DNA from: Acestrorhynchus altus
Taxonomy: Eukaryota > Chordata > Actinopteri > Characiformes > Acestrorhynchidae
Assembly (NCBI GenBank): GCA_034509495.1
Contig: CM067522.1
Coordinates: 8,484,551-8,548,550, forward strand
DNA: 64,000 nucleotides
Direction: 5' to 3'
Each line of letters starts with the position of its first letter. Position 1 is the first letter of the stretch. Shown here piece by piece: positions 1-58,050 of the stretch. Made by a program: the position numbers and the translations under genes. The notes under the pieces were generated by a model. That model was not told the origin of the DNA and did not search any database. It saw only the letters and a list, made by a program, of their open reading frames with translations.

Positions 1-170
1 TTTGTCCAAATGACCAGTTGTTTTCAACATGTAAGCTGCAGCCCCCTAGTGGGATGTGCTGGAAACACTTCTGTGCAATTTAATATGAATACTATATTTA
101 ACCATAAAATAGCACAATTCTAACAAATGACAGATATTATTGATGTGATAAATACCATATAAATATATAT

Positions 171-604
171 TCACAGATCAGCCATTACATTATAATCACT
201 GATTGGGGAAGTGATTCACATTGATTATCTGGTGACATTGCCAACTGTCAAGGGCTGGGATGTGCATATTAAGCAACAAGTAAGCAGTCAGTTCTTGAAG
301 TTGATGTGTTAGAGGAAGTAAAAATGAGTAAACATAAGGGCCTGAGCCACTTTGACAAGGGCCACATTGTGATTGACTAAATGATCAGCAGGTCTTGTGT
401 GGTGTTCCCAGTATGCAGTGGACTGTACCTACTAAAAGGGCTTCAAAAGAGGCAACCAGTGAGCCATCTACAGCATCAAAGGGCCCAAATTTTATGTGAT
501 TCATAAATTATATGATTCACAACTTACAGATCTTGTAGAGTCCATGCCTCGACAGTTTAGAGCTGTCTTGGTGGCACAAATGCTATGACTGATTGGTGTG
601 TGTA
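171..604 (+). mobile_element. Tc1-like element, internally deleted non-autonomous copy
   Basis: The left end reads cagatcagccattacatta and the right end ctatgactgattggtgtg; they are imperfect inverted repeats. Bases 250-450 follow the 5' end of a common teleost Tc1-like family (gttcttgaagttgatgtgtt, ctttgacaagggcca). Around 530-580 the sequence jumps to that family's 3' end (gtagagtccatgcctcgac). Most of the transposase is missing. Family recalled from memory. Confidence 0.75.
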
Positions 605-3360
605 CATATATGCATATATAGCTGGCGAGCGACTCTGTGATGCACATTGGGTCTCACTTATTTAAATTTATAGATTATTTACAGATGTTTCAACTGTCTC
701 AGTTTAGGACAAGGGTAGAGGTGAGATTTAGGATAAAGATTTAAGATATTATATTAAGTCATACATTTTTAAAATGTACCATAAAGGTAAATGAAGTAAC
801 AATAAAGTAAAATGTTATGGCACATTATAATTCAGACACCACTTTGTAATCTGATATGATCATACAAATGCTGAACTGAACAGTACTTCAGGTGGACTGA
901 AGGTTGATGCAGCATGTTCCACAAGATGAAACAAACTTCTACTATCATTTCTTTTTTGCATGTAGTTAAGTAGAGCTCTTCATTGCAGAGTGACTTTGTG
1001 ATCACTTTGGTCTTTTCATTGCAAATTTCAGTCTGAGCTGCCTTGATTGAGGCTCATATGCTGATGTACATAAAACCATGCAGAGATGGGCCCTTTACCT
1101 GCATTTACAATCAGATGGACATTTGATGTTCATTTTAACTACACTACATTGAGAGATGGAGGTGATTTAAATAAATACAAACTTTTCCAAAAATCAGTTA
1201 CAAAATGTAATTGATAGAAATGCAAATGGTTGGCATCCTATACCCTAATAGCTGGTATAGGATCTAGGTATTTGCGCTCTGCTCTTGGGCTGAACTTGCT
1301 AGGATGAACTGATGGCCATGTTGAAAGTTGTTTTAAATGTTCTCCACTTATTTTCTGGACAGTGGAATGACTGATTTCTAATTGTTTTGAGATCTTTTTA
1401 AATTTCTTCTAAATTTCTTCTCAAAGAGCTCTCTGGATCCTGCCATGGTGATCCCACTCACTTCAACAATCGAGAGTAATAAATGTGGGGGTGTCCTAAC
1501 TTTTTCCTCAAAAGATATTTACATCATTGTAGTTATATCATCCACCTCTCGATACAGTTCAAATTAAGATGAAATGTTCATATGTTAAAATATGTTAAAG
1601 TCCAAGGTTTTCATTGGGTTTTTTCGCATGACTGCACTTGAGCTTCTGCTTAAGGTTTGTTTTCTACATTTAAGGAAATTGCTCCATGATTTATACAACA
1701 TGTTGTAAGATTTTAATGCCTCAGCTTCCTTTTTTTTCTAAACTCCAAGGTCTCGAGACTGCGTGCAGCTGTTTACGTTACCAGTTTGCACATTTCTTTG
1801 CTCGGCACCTGATGTTATCAAAGCTGACCTTGTTGTACATCTCATTTCAGAACAGATTAGTTATTGTCTTTGAGTTTCTCCTGTGTGCAGAAGATGTTTC
1901 AGCATGTGTTAGAAGTGGGAGTAAATTGCTGAATTCAAAATAAATTGGTTAAGAAGACGTTTGCTGTTTGCTATTATTGGAAGATGACCTTTAGCAGATT
2001 CAGTGTCTGGTGTTTTGGGCTTGTTGAAAGTATGTGACCAACTGTATTATCGTTCTACTGTTATTTATTTGATTGGATTTAAGGTTAAGGACACCTTCCG
2101 ACCAAACCCTGTACTGTAACCTTGTGCTTTATTCACAGAACATCTCTCAGACCTTCATTTGCAAGCCCCCTCAGCATCGAATGTTCAGCATAGACCCATA
2201 GAATCCTTGTGTGCCCCCTCACCTCAGGCCATGGGGTTAATAAACCTTTATTAAGATGTATCTGTAGTTTGATCACATGTGCCAGATCGATTTTGGAGAT
2301 CGGTGTAAAATCTCATTTGTCCACAGTAGAGCTTAGAGCCCATGGCTATTGAGCATTTAGTGAGGGTTCACAAAGAATACACTACACACACAGATTAGTC
2401 ACTGACCCATCAGCTCTAGTGTATTGTGCATGCTTGCTCAGATGTTTAGCGCTTCTAAATGTCTTTCCCTCTCTTTCTTTGCTTTTTCTGCATAACAGAA
2501 AGAGGCAGACTGGTTAGAGCCTTCATTAGTCACCTTGCTAAACATTTTCTCCAGCCATGCCCCATTGCGCCCCTGGCTTTATTAAAATTCAGATTTATTT
2601 AATACTCCAAAAATCAAAGGCCATCAAATGCACAGAACAAACTGAAATCCATTCAGTTCAATTCAATTGTAAATCCTTGCCCAGTTTCATTGTTTCACTT
2701 TTAACTAATAGTTCAGCCAGTTTTTTTTTTTATTACTGCATAAAGTGCTACATGGACAGAATTTGTCCAGTGTACTTGTTTGGATGGTGTGAAATGGAGA
2801 GTGTTTAGATATTGTTTTACTGTCAAAGGAGAAGATTACTTTTTCAGGCAATTATTTGCAGAGAAAAAAAGAGACGCACCAATCATTTCAATGAATTCTT
2901 TTCAACAGAGAAAAGGAGACTGCTCTGTATAACATTCAAAGTGTTTTGTATTATAGTTATTATATTTATTTCCATTCCATTCAGAGACATTGGCAAAGCC
3001 TCATTTCAGTCATCATCTGCCACTTTGACAGTCCAGTATAGTCTGTCCTGTATAATTATTGTAATTAACATTGTTAAGGGCTGCAATGACAGTTTTGACT
3101 AAATTACTTCATGTGCAACACTAGAGTGACATTATTGGGGGGACAAATTGGAGGGATTATAGCATTTGTAACACACCAGGTGCAATACAGTTTAGAATGG
3201 ACTCAGAACAGTCCATTCTGATCTACTAGACTGTTAAAATATTTATTTTTACAATATAATTATCCATTATGGTTTATGTCCTCATCATACATGTGTATTT
3301 ATGTAGGAGTTTTCTGTGAGCTGCTGCTTAACTTTCCTATCACTGTAAAGAACAGCCACA

Positions 3361-3570
3361 CTTCTTCTTTCGGCTGCTCCCTTTAGGGGTCACCACAGCA
3401 GATCATCTGCCTCCATCTTGCCCTATCCCCTATCTCCTTCTGCCCGGCAGCTCCATCTCCAACATTCTTTGTCCAATATATCCACTATTCCTCCTCAACT
3501 CATGTCCAAACCATCTCAACTGTCCCTCTGATCTGCTCATTTCTAATCTTGTCGATCCTTGTCACTCCCA
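3361..3570 (-). mobile_element. LINE 3' fragment, RTE-like reverse transcriptase C-terminus
   Basis: On the minus strand it encodes QLRWFGHELRRN followed by LEMELPGRR, the pattern seen at the C-terminus of RTE-type LINE proteins (RWFGH...MELPGRR). The + strand motif tcggctgctccctttaggggtcaccacag is very common in fish genomes. Truncated to about 210 bp and not functional. Confidence 0.65.
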
Positions 3571-3694
3571 ATTTTAAGCAAGATTGCTTTATTTTAATAT
3601 TTTACTGTTTTGAAATAACAAAAAAAGTAAAAGGACCCAAGGCAGAAATTTGGATGGCACCTCACATAATAACATTAACGTGTGTATAAATCCA

Positions 3695-3915
3695 CTGTGC
3701 TTGCACAAAGAGAAATTTGCCCTTCGCATTTTACCCATCCACACAGTGAGAAACACACATACACACTAGTGAAATCACACTCTATGGGGCAGTGAGCACA
3801 CATGCCCACAGCAGCCCAGTCGTTGGGCTCAAGGGCACTTACTCTTCATGGACATTTACTTTGGTCATGTTGTGCCAGTTCAGGGAATCAAACCTTCCAC
3901 TCACATGGCTGGATT
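3695..3915 (-). mobile_element. tRNA-derived SINE, family A
   Basis: Read on the minus strand, it has a box B-like GGTTTGATTCC (3886-3896) and a body shared with copies at 24110, 38584 and 62815. Shared phrases are cacactagtgaa(a/t)tcacac, gcagtgagcac and gccagttcagggaatcaaa. Degenerate copy. Confidence 0.65.
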
Positions 3916-5028
3916 TGTCAGAAATAGTCAACAGTTGGAGAGAGATTCCAGCGTGTGAGGGGTGCAGATTTTTGGCTTCTCATTCGCCTTTCAGCCTAGT
4001 TGGAGCATATCAAACTTGTCTGGTTTTATCAGCCTGACTGTGTTTTGGTCAGCCACTCAATCTGAAAGGGACCAATAGCCAATGTAAACACAACATGTAA
4101 ACACATGTAAAAAATGTGGACATAAGCCATGCAGTGAAGATCTACAATGGAGAACCAGTGGTTTTTGAATTTTGTAAATGATGCAGCAACCACATTCTGG
4201 TGCTAGTACATGTGGACATTGCATCATTTAAGGTGGAATGGAAATTCGTATTGAGAAGCCAGCATCTGCCAAGAATGTACCATAACCTCCAATATGTGCT
4301 GTGTATGACCTTACCTATTTCAGTTTAGCGTAAAGCTGCAAGCTGTTGTATTTTCATGTTTAATCTGCATCTCTTATGCATTAGAAAGTTGTGTAGTGTA
4401 CCCAAGGCTTTAGATCAGCTCATACCTACTAATTAGTGGAATTAGGTATGAAAATCATTATAACGTGTTTGCCTCACTTGGCCTTTTCTAACAATGATTA
4501 TGAAGAAGCCTTAAGCCTAATAAGATAATTAAGATGAGTGCCTAAGGGCGCTCAAAGTTTGTCATGATCCTCCATGTGTGACTTTCCCTTGGGGATTAAT
4601 AAAGTTATGTCTTTTCTTTTTTGCACTTTACAGTTGTGCATAACAGAAATCACTCTAATCGTGCTTAATATGTTGAAGTGTGTTTCATTAACTCTTTGAG
4701 ATTCGTTCATCTGTTCACAATTAAAAAAATTATGACCGAACGTTTGCCTGCCACTGTAATATTGATTCATTGTTGATGTGTAATATTGTTGATTATTGTG
4801 ATGATGATTTATGGGACTTGTGTAAATTATATTCCTAGTCATGTTCTTTCAATCATAATGTTCATAACATTGTTGATTATTGATCATAATGTTGTGACAT
4901 AAAAATCCAATATTTTTTAAATATTTGATCATATATTTATTAGTCAAAATGACTTTCTAAATGAAAAAAGCAACATTGCAGGATAATGTGAACAACATCA
5001 GCAAAGTCTCTCCTTTTATTCCCTCTAG

Positions 5029-50231
<45,203 letters not shown>

Positions 50232-51479
50232 GTGAGTAGATGTTACTGCATCAACATTGATGTGTTTTAAAAAGATGTTTCACTGTTTTCTTATTAAAGC
50301 TCATTTATACTAAATATTAAATATGGATATGAATGGATACAGAGGGGCTTCTGTCCGGACTTGTGAAAGTTGTCTGAAAGCTGAAAAATCCAGAGGAAGT
50401 AGCCAATTGCTCAAGCACTACATGGACTGTAATATGGACCTGATTGCAGAAAATAAACTTATGGTGGAACTTTTCACATCATTTTTGTGTTGCTGTTTCT
50501 AGCTGTTCGTGCCTCTTTTCTCTTTTTGTAACAAGTACATTATCATGGCCTCTAGAGGATGTACTGTTTTACATCTATGCCAACATAAAGGACACTTAGA
50601 ATTATGTGGGAGTATAAAGGAGCCTTCAGTAACACACAGTAGTCTGATGGTAAACGTACTTTCTTCAATACTAAAGTACAGTATGAGCACCCAGAGGAAC
50701 ACGGCAATATGCAGGTTATTAGGTTCTGTAAAATCTAGACTTAGAGGTTTGCACAAGGCAGGTTTTCCCACTGGTCCTGCATGATCTGTGCAGTTACAGG
50801 TGGGCGGATCCACAGCATCGGCAGTTATAGCAGGTTGTAGGTGACATCTCTAACTGCTGTGCTCAGGTGGATTTACCACTGACTGCTTGTTGAATCAGAT
50901 GGGAATAAATATACAGCAGGTGATCAGGAGCTGGAGAACAAAATGTTGAGATGTTGATAATATAGGTTTATTTATTGCCATGGAATGAAACATGTTAAAG
51001 CTGTAAAATGTAACATCACTGCATCTTAACTAACACACCTAATTTCTTAAACTACGGCATCTACTTTAGTTGAATGTGCTTCGCTAAAGATGTTGTACTT
51101 CACTAAATTTTGCAGGTGCGGGCAAGCTTTACTAGGTATGTGAATCAAAATTGCAAGACAAAATTGGAACAGGGTTCTTTATTCGGGAGCTTCTGTTACA
51201 AACAGTGTTGATAGAGCTGCCTTTACATTTGTGGAAAAGCAACATCAGTGAACACAGCAACTGAAAGCACACATTTGGTGACTGTGAAACCTGTGTCAAT
51301 GCCGAGTGTGTACCAAGTTTTTGTGGACACAAAATATTTTAGCACAAGGTTTGAAAAGATTCATAAATCTTGGATTTAGCAGACAGTTCCTGATTAACAT
51401 TATGACAGATTATAGATTGATTATGTAGAGACTACAAGTAAAATGCAACACAAAAAATCCACTGGGTTTATATACACAA

Positions 51480-51790
51480 CTGGTCAAAAGTTTTGGAACA
51501 CTTAATAATTATCCCACTGGCAGTGTGGCAAGGCCCAGACAAGCCTGCTTTTCTTATTGGTCCAGTGTTAAGTTGAGCTACAAGGTATTATCTTGTGAGC
51601 CACCCATCACACAAGCTGTTGACTCTCAGAAACTCGTCTTCGGATGCCGTTTTGGATTCAAAAGTCAAACCTCATGTTGTTGGAAACTATACTAACCACA
51701 CTCTAGCTTTTAATGGCAATAATCTTTCACACTCAAATGTTCTGGCAGTTTACTGCTTTCCTTTGTATTTTGAAGTCACATGACTTGGTA
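51480..51790 (+). mobile_element. DNA-transposon-like end
   Basis: acacaactggtcaaaagttttggaacac resembles a Tc1/mariner terminus of the type accagtcaaaagtttggacaca. Only a short, decayed body follows. Confidence 0.4.
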
Positions 51791-51899
51791 CCATTGCATG
51801 TTATACAGCGGAGTTGAGCTGTTTAAACATCTGAAACAGTACACCTCCCACCTTCCAAAAACCCAGATATCTGATGAAATGGCAACTTTTAATTGCCCT

Positions 51900-52068
51900 G
51901 GTGAGTGAATGTATGTCTTTATGCCCAGATATGGATTGGCACTGGGTGTCATAGATGATCCCTCCCAATTGCTAGATACTGTCCTCCAGGTGGACGGTTG
52001 TTTCTAGTAGAGTGTTATTATGTAGATTGCTGATTGTAAAGCATCCTTGGGTATCTAGAAACTTCATT
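51900..52068 (+). mobile_element. SINE-like repeat, 3' part
   Basis: gtgagtgaatgtatgtctttatgcc, gatatggattggcact, gtcctccaggtggacggttgttt and aagcatccttgggtatc also occur, in the same order, at 54150-54280 and partly at 62540-62680. Confidence 0.6.
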
Positions 52069-52137
52069 CATGAACATGAACTGGCAACATTTTTGGTAGT
52101 TTTTTTCTATTTCTGTAGAAATGACAGAAATATATAG

Positions 52138-52600
52138 TGGATCCAGAAAGTATTCACAGCTGCTTCACTTTTTGATCACATTGTCATGTTAAAGTCTTAT
52201 TCCAAAATGGACTAAATTCATTATTTCCCTCAAAATTCTACACACAATACACCACAATGAGAAAGTGAGAAAAGTTTGTTAGAAATCTAATATATCTAAA
52301 AATATATCAAGGATGTCTCTGTGTACCGCTGCAGTCAACTTTTTCTCAACCCTGACTAGTCTCCCAGTTCCTGCTGCAGAAAAACACCCACAGCATGATG
52401 CTGCCATGGCCATACTTCACTGTAGGACTGGTATTGGCTAGGTGATGAGCAGTGTCTCATTTCCTCCAGACATTATGCTTGGCATTCAGTGCAAAAAGTT
52501 AAATCAAGGTCTGAGAGTCCTTTGCTTGCCTTTTGGTAAACTCTAGACTGTCATGCATTTACTGAGGAGTGGCTTCCATCTATCCTCTCTACCATACAGG
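52138..52600 (-). mobile_element. Tc1-like transposon fossil, antisense
   Basis: Begins with the terminus-like gtggatccagaaagtattcacagc. Downstream, the minus strand of 52370-52440 encodes a decayed TVKYGHGSIMLWVFFCSRN-like block (Tc1 pattern TVKHGGGSIMLWGCFS), followed by a region corresponding to GLNAKH and FAKR... The same family as 14655-15425 but opposite orientation. Confidence 0.7.
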
Positions 52601-52611
52601 CCTGATTGGTG

Positions 52612-52668
52612 GAGTGCGTGTATGCGTGCGTGCGTGCGTGCGTGCATGTGTGTGTGTATGTATGCATG
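52612..52668 (+). repeat. (GTGC/TGTG)n tract
   Basis: gtgtatgcgtgcgtgcgtgcg followed by tgtgtgtgtatgtatgcatgc. Confidence 0.9.
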
Positions 52669-52974
52669 CCGTGTCAGCCTTTAGGATTCTGCGCTCAAAC
52701 TGTGGCTGCTCTGTGTGAAGTGTTGACAGATCTTGTGCTGGGAGCACAGCTGGAAATTTGCTTTGCCTTTACCCCTTTACCCTTCCTGCTCAGACAAACA
52801 TTCCCAGTAGATACTGTGCAAAACCTCTTATGGTTCTTCTATATGATTCCATGCTTGAAAGAGCAAATTCCAGGAAATATCATTTTGGATTTCTTCAGCT
52901 TGGTACTCTAGAATAATCCTCTGTACTAATGACTCTGGTTCTACAACATGGAGCAATACTGGTTTAATGATCAG

Positions 52975-53290
52975 TAAGGTCAATCAATCAATTAAAGTTT
53001 AATTTTACAGCAAAGGCGTTGTTACAAAGTGGCTTTACATAAATACGGGTGCAAGCCTCTTATGAGCAAGCCAGTCTGAGACAGCGGTAAGGAAAATCTC
53101 CCTCAAGACTAAAATGAAGAAACCTTGGGAGAAACCCAGGCTCAAAAGGGAAACCCATCCTCCTCTGGTTGAGACTGGATAGCACAGATAAAGCACAAAA
53201 ATAACAAAGAGAATGGGACAAAAGTAATAAAAACAGATACTACTGTAAATCAAGAACTAGAGCTAAAGTATGAGCAGTGTTTGGGTGAGT
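52975..53290 (+). repeat. interspersed repeat, common teleost type
   Basis: acaaagtggctttacataaa, ggtaaggaaaatctccctcaa, agaaaccttgggagaaaccc and aaaagggaaacccatcctcctctgg follow each other as in a very common fish repeat. A piece of its left part recurs at 55948-56030 (cagctttacagaaat). Confidence 0.6.
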
Positions 53291-53639
53291 ATGAGTTATC
53301 AGAGAATGTGAGAGTGAAAGATACAGGTTAAGTATTAATATTAAAGTCCATGCAGTAAGTGAGCCAATGTGAAGATCCTAATGAGGAAAGCATCACAGAG
53401 GACAGCAGGGTAGTGAGAGGATAGATGAAAGAAACAAAGGGTTGGGAAGGTTTAAGTAAATGGTAGGGAGGGGAATGAACCATCAGCCATGCAGCAGGGG
53501 CAGCTCAAGACATGGAAAAAAAGAGAAGAAAAAAATCATTGGTGATTACATTTAGGAGAATAGGTAATGTGGTGAAAAGTCCGTGGAGGAGGTGCAGCAC
53601 AGAGCAAAAACAGGAAATCAGCCTGTGAAGAAGATTTAA

Positions 53640-53920
53640 CTAAAAGCCTGCATGAATGTTTTGAAGCAAGATTTGAAATGTTTGAAAAGTAATGAACCCA
53701 TGCCTGACCCCTGAGGAACATCATATTTCATTCTGGTGGGATGAGAGTCTTCATTATTAACTTCAACACACTGGTAACGGTCAGTCAGATGTGGCCTAAA
53801 CAGATTGAGGACTTGGCCTTCATAATTTTCTAGTCTATCAAGCAGAATTGAATATAGTGTCAAATGCAGCAATAAGATCCAGCAGCTCGAAAATAGCTTT
53901 GCAATTGCTATCAAGTTTGA
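53640..53920 (-). mobile_element. LINE reverse transcriptase fragment, antisense
   Basis: The minus frame gives SILLDRLENYEGQVLN, HLTDRYQCVEVN and the RT motif VPQGSGMGSLLF (family pattern VPQGSVLGPLLF). Different clade from the two larger LINE pieces. Only about 90 codons remain. Confidence 0.75.
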
Positions 53921-54024
53921 GAAGCATGGAAGGTTGCTACTAAGGTTACAGTTGCCTGACAGTATATTAAATTAAACACTGGTGAATGAGTAATACCATA
54001 CAGATAGTTTTGGTATAATAATAC

Positions 54025-54330
54025 CATACACAAAGTCCTTGGGTCTTGGGTTCAAGGCCCTGTCGGGGTGGAGTTGCCGTGTTCTCCTTGTGTCTTCCTC
54101 CCACATCTCAGATGAATTGGCTACTATAAAACTTGCCCTGGTGTCTGAATGAGTATGTGTTTGTGTGTGAGTGAATTTATGTCTGTATGTCCTGATATGG
54201 ACTGGCACTCTGTCCTGGCTGACCCCCAAGTGTTTGATGCAGTCCTCCAGGTGGATGGTTGTTTATGGTGGAGAGAATGCTGTGCATGATTGGCTGCATA
54301 GGTTGTGAGGTGTATGTTGTGAGTGAGGCT
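54025..54330 (+). mobile_element. tRNA-derived SINE
   Basis: A box B GGTTCAAGGCC (54049-54059) is followed by cggggtggagttgccgtgttctcc, tcttcctcccacat, gaattggctact and ctggcactctgtcc, in the order of a common fish SINE. Confidence 0.65.
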
Positions 54331-54354
54331 GAACACTGACCAGTATACAATGTA

Positions 54355-54640
54355 TTATGCTGCTGGAATATCCCTACATTGTGGCGGTACATGAAGTCCA
54401 GGAAGGGATGCAAATAGTCACTAAGCAGTGAAATGTAGTTGGCATGACCTGTTCAGGTAGACCAGTTGACTCAAGCCATGTCGTAAGAATACACCACCAC
54501 CAGCCCAGCCTGCACTGTGCCTTGTTGACAGCTTGGGTCCATGTCTTCATGGGGTCTGCACCACATACAAAGCCTACCATCAGCCCAACAATTAGAACTG
54601 TAACACGTCAGACCACGCCATGTTGCCAGTCCCACAGGGT
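54355..54640 (+). mobile_element. DNA-transposon repeat fragment, family C
   Basis: tgctggaatatccctacattgtggcggtacatgaag, ttggcatgacctg, caccaccaccagcc and gggtccatgtcttcatg follow the same order as a widespread fish DNA repeat that is also seen, longer, at 59294-60270. Confidence 0.5.
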
Positions 54641-55947
54641 CGAGTTAGCAACCTCACAAGCTCTGATGTTGTGGTTTTAGCATCCATGAGCGGACACTGT
54701 GTTGTCCACTGTGGGTGGTGGTAATGCCTTCTATGACGTATTCCTGGTACACACATGCCATTTTACAGGTTTGGGCCAAGCCATCCCCTGAGATAATACC
54801 ACTTTATGATTAATTTAGGTGTAGTTGGTGCTCTTGGGCTCATAGCTCTCAAACATTGGCCATATTGCTGAATATGTTATTGGCCTCTTCTCTGGTTGGG
54901 TGTTAGTCTTGTGATGTTGCATTGTTGTCACTTTGTCCATGGCTGGGTAACATTGAGTTAAAGGTGGAACCATCCACTGACACTCCTGATCATGCTCACA
55001 ATCTTGCCATGCTGAATCGCTCCCCTTAGGCGTGTTCTGTTGGGTGAGCGATATGGTTCTGAGGTTGCTTAGTTTTCTTCTCATCTCCTTCAGTTGCTGG
55101 CAGTGTGAAAAAGTGATTTTGAAGGCTGTATACACATAAATAGTCAAATGTGTCTTAGCCTTTTGCCCTGGAAGACTGGAGATCCCGACAGACATTAAGC
55201 AGGGCAATTAATTGTTTGCACTTCTATAAAAATTCTGATCTTCTGATCTAAGTGTTTGCAGGCGGCCAAGAGTATTTGCATCAATCACTTCAGTATTATA
55301 TGTTAAGAAGCTTGAACTGATTCAAAGTCAATCCAATCTTACTGAGTCACTACTGAACTAACTAAACTAAACTGGATCAAATAAATCTTGATGCATTTTG
55401 ATGAAAGCTTTAATGCAAATTTGTCAAAGGTTATTCAAGAAGGTCTCTTGAGTGGTGCAATTGTCTTAGCGGTGTTGTCAACACCACTCATAGTGAGATG
55501 GCCTCACTCTTTCTGGTAGAACAGAATAGGCAGTTAATGTTCTCAAAGCATGTTGAGCTCCCCATTGACAATGACAGACTCTTACAATAGCTTGCTGGAA
55601 GCACTTTTTAGACTTCAACTTTCCAGCTTCGCAGCATGTGATGTGATTCTCAGCTTTAATAAAAAAAAAAAAAAAAATCAAATTTTCGTGCCTAGTTTAA
55701 CCCTCTCTAGGTAATTGACTATTGATTAGTCCACCATGAACTTCATTTACTGAGTCAAACTAAACTCACTATTATTATCACAAGGTAACCTTTATGTGCC
55801 TGATATATTAAAGTTTATTCAAACTAAAAAAAGATGAAACTTTCTGTCATTAAAGGTGAACAGCTCTCAATTTAATAAGATCTTCCTTTTATAGCTGTTG
55901 CACAGCACAAGAATTTAATCTCCATATATAAAGGAAATATGTATGAT

Positions 55948-56030
55948 TCAATCAATTATTTCTGTATAGCCCTTTTTACAACTGATGTTGTCACAGATCA
56001 GCTTTACAGAAATCAAAAAATAGAAAGGTG
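55948..56030 (+). repeat. interspersed repeat fragment
   Basis: tcaatcaattatttctgtatagccctttttacaactgatgttgtcacagatcagctttacagaaat, the left part of the repeat at 52975. Confidence 0.5.
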
Positions 56031-56214
56031 AACAATACATGAAACAAAGGATAAAGACATGATGCTTTAAATTGGTTTGGTCTACTTTACATCAAGTGAA
56101 GGTTCTTTAAATATTTAGTTTTTTTGTATCCACGTATATATTGTGGTTTTTCATGGAATCAAAAATGGTTGCCCAAAGTGGGATTTTTTTAACCTCTTGA
56201 AATCCCAGGCTTAG

Positions 56215-56480
56215 GAAGCACTAAAGCTGATGTACTAGCACTAGGCTAGTGGCCTGTGGATCGTAGGTTTGAATCCTAGGTCATGCTATCATTGCCATCA
56301 GCAACCACAGTCTGAAAGAGCAAAATTGACAATGCTTTGTCTGCTCTTCTGTGGGAATCCGAAAGAGCAAATTTGGTGTGGGAAGATAGCATGGCCCATT
56401 CACCAACCCCTCAGTAATGATGCAATGGTGGCAGTTGGAAAGAATCAGTGACTGGCTGCTTGTTTTCACCCTCCGAGTCA
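56215..56480 (+). mobile_element. tRNA-derived SINE, a different family
   Basis: A box B GGTTTGAATCC (56266-56276) follows a head ctagtggcctgtggatcgta. The body catgctatcattgccatcagc and cagtctgaaagagcaaaattg resembles the fish repeat with a ccatcagc...gagagcacaattgg core. Confidence 0.6.
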
Positions 56481-57192
56481 GAAGCATCATAAGTTGAGTC
56501 CTAACTGGATTGAGAAAATTCCAGGCTTATTACATGGTATGGTTTATTATTCGGGACTTTCATGGGTCCAACCAGTCCAAACCCATGAGTCCACACTATA
56601 TATTTTAAGAATTATGGGTAAATTATCAGTACTCTGGAAAAAACATAGCCTTTTCCCCTTCTCACCTCTGCACGAGGGAATTATATCACACATGTATACA
56701 ATTACAGCCTGAAATAGAAAGAAAGTTTTTTGAGGATTTTCACTTTATGAAAGTCTTTATTCCTGAGTCATCTTGTTTGTGCTGTTGTAAAAATAAATTT
56801 TTCCCTTTCCATTTTTCTCACCTGCTTTTTTTCAGCTTATTGTAGAAGTGGTGAGCTTTTTTTTTAGCATGAGTTCACAGCCTGTTAGGAGTCTGGAAGA
56901 GTAAAGAGTGTCTTTTTTTTTCTGTTAGAGACAGCTTTCACTTACTTTTTTTTTTTGGGGGGGGGGGGGTTGCCTTCTCTTTGATGTAGTTATTATTATT
57001 ATATTAGTATATTTTTAAGTATATTTTGTATATTTTCCCAACATTAACATATTATTTCTTATTTTCTTCCATCCCTAATAGCTCCTACACAGTATTCCAG
57101 AGTACTAAGTGCCATAAATAATGTAGCAGGGGACATTATTGAATAGCAACAATGGTGAAAGTAGGTGAATGAAGGATCATTGTGATTCTGTT

Positions 57193-57366
57193 CTTCATTA
57201 GGGATATTAGCAATAATATTCTGCATCTGAAGGTCAAGATCCCTGTCCCTTGAATAAGATGTCTGTGGAATGGAAAGATCTTCATTAGGGATATTAGCAA
57301 TAATATTCTGCATCTGAAGGTCAAGATCCCTGTCCCTTGAATAAGATGTCTGTGGAATGGAAAGAT
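57193..57366. repeat. perfect 87-bp tandem duplication
   Basis: 57193-57279 and 57280-57366 are identical as far as I can read them. As 87 is a multiple of three, a minus-strand frame (57059-57400, 113 codons) carries a 29-residue repeat starting DLSIPQTSYSRDRD. No similarity to a known protein recognised. Confidence 0.9.
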
Positions 57367-57412
57367 CTTTTTTACCTTCCTGGTAAAAAAGATCCATCAC
57401 CCTATCCTTTAC

Positions 57413-57462
57413 TGTTCCTATCCTTAACAGTTCTTATCCTTAACTGTTCTTATCCTTAACTG
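57413..57462 (+). repeat. 16-bp tandem repeat, three copies
   Basis: tcctatccttaacagt, tcttatccttaactgt, tcttatccttaactgg. Confidence 0.85.
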
Positions 57463-57796
57463 GAACTACAAACTGTATTGGAGGAGACATGTGGTTCTCT
57501 TCACCCTCCTAGTGTGCATTGTATGTGATAGGTCAAAAATTGGGGTAAAAAAAAAACAACAACATAAAAACAACTAATTATCCAATCTTACTAATGATGT
57601 AGAGTGTTCATTACAGGAACACTGTGGTCAACATTGAAAGATTTAGCTCATAGAAGACAAAGCTGACCCAGATTTACTACCAATTAAATTAAACTTGAGA
57701 AAAAAGGAAATGTATTTGAAATTTATTATATTTTAATGTTAGAAATGTTGGTTTCTTAAAAATAAACCTAAAATAGTGTGATCATAGAGTGAAATA

Positions 57797-58050
57797 CACT
57801 ATATGAACAAAAGTATTGAGACACCTGCTCAATTAGTGTTTCTTCTGAAATTACAGAGATTTAAAAAAGTATATCCTCCTTTTGTTGGAATGAATGCCCT
57901 GCTAGTTAGAATACATTCAGCAATGTTTTCAAAAGCTTTCAGGAAGGTTGACTGTAACACTACAGGAATGTTCCAGGATGTTCTTAATATGTCACCTGAT
58001 AATTATTTGCGTGACAAGATTATTTCAAAGTTTCTTATATATCTAACCTT
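57797..58050 (+). mobile_element. DNA-transposon-like repeat, 5' end
   Basis: cactatatgaacaaaagtattgagacacctgctc is a typical fish terminus (cactatatggacaaaagtattgggacacc), followed by ttcttctgaaattacagag and tcctccttttgttggaatga. Confidence 0.6.

Larger units (their letters stand above)
1..5028 (+). other. intron of the adamts3-like gene upstream of the first visible exon
   Basis: AT-rich non-coding sequence. I looked for the exon with the HExxH half of the zinc motif and did not find it, so this intron exceeds 5 kb. Repeats inside: a Tc1-like deletion derivative (171-604), a LINE tail (3361-3570) and a SINE (3695-3915). Around 1390-1510 a stretch ending in a TGTCCTAACTTTTTCC-like motif resembles a DNA-transposon end, but weakly. 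Nothing recognised in 605-1390 or 1510-3360. Confidence 0.8.

Noticed and set aside
1686..1943. 85-codon + strand frame in the first 5 kb
   Set aside because: No family motif, no splice context fitting the host gene, AT-rich composition like the surrounding intron.
57059..57400. A separate gene on the minus strand
   Set aside because: No recognisable protein, promoter or neighbouring exon. Kept only as a repeat and a finding.
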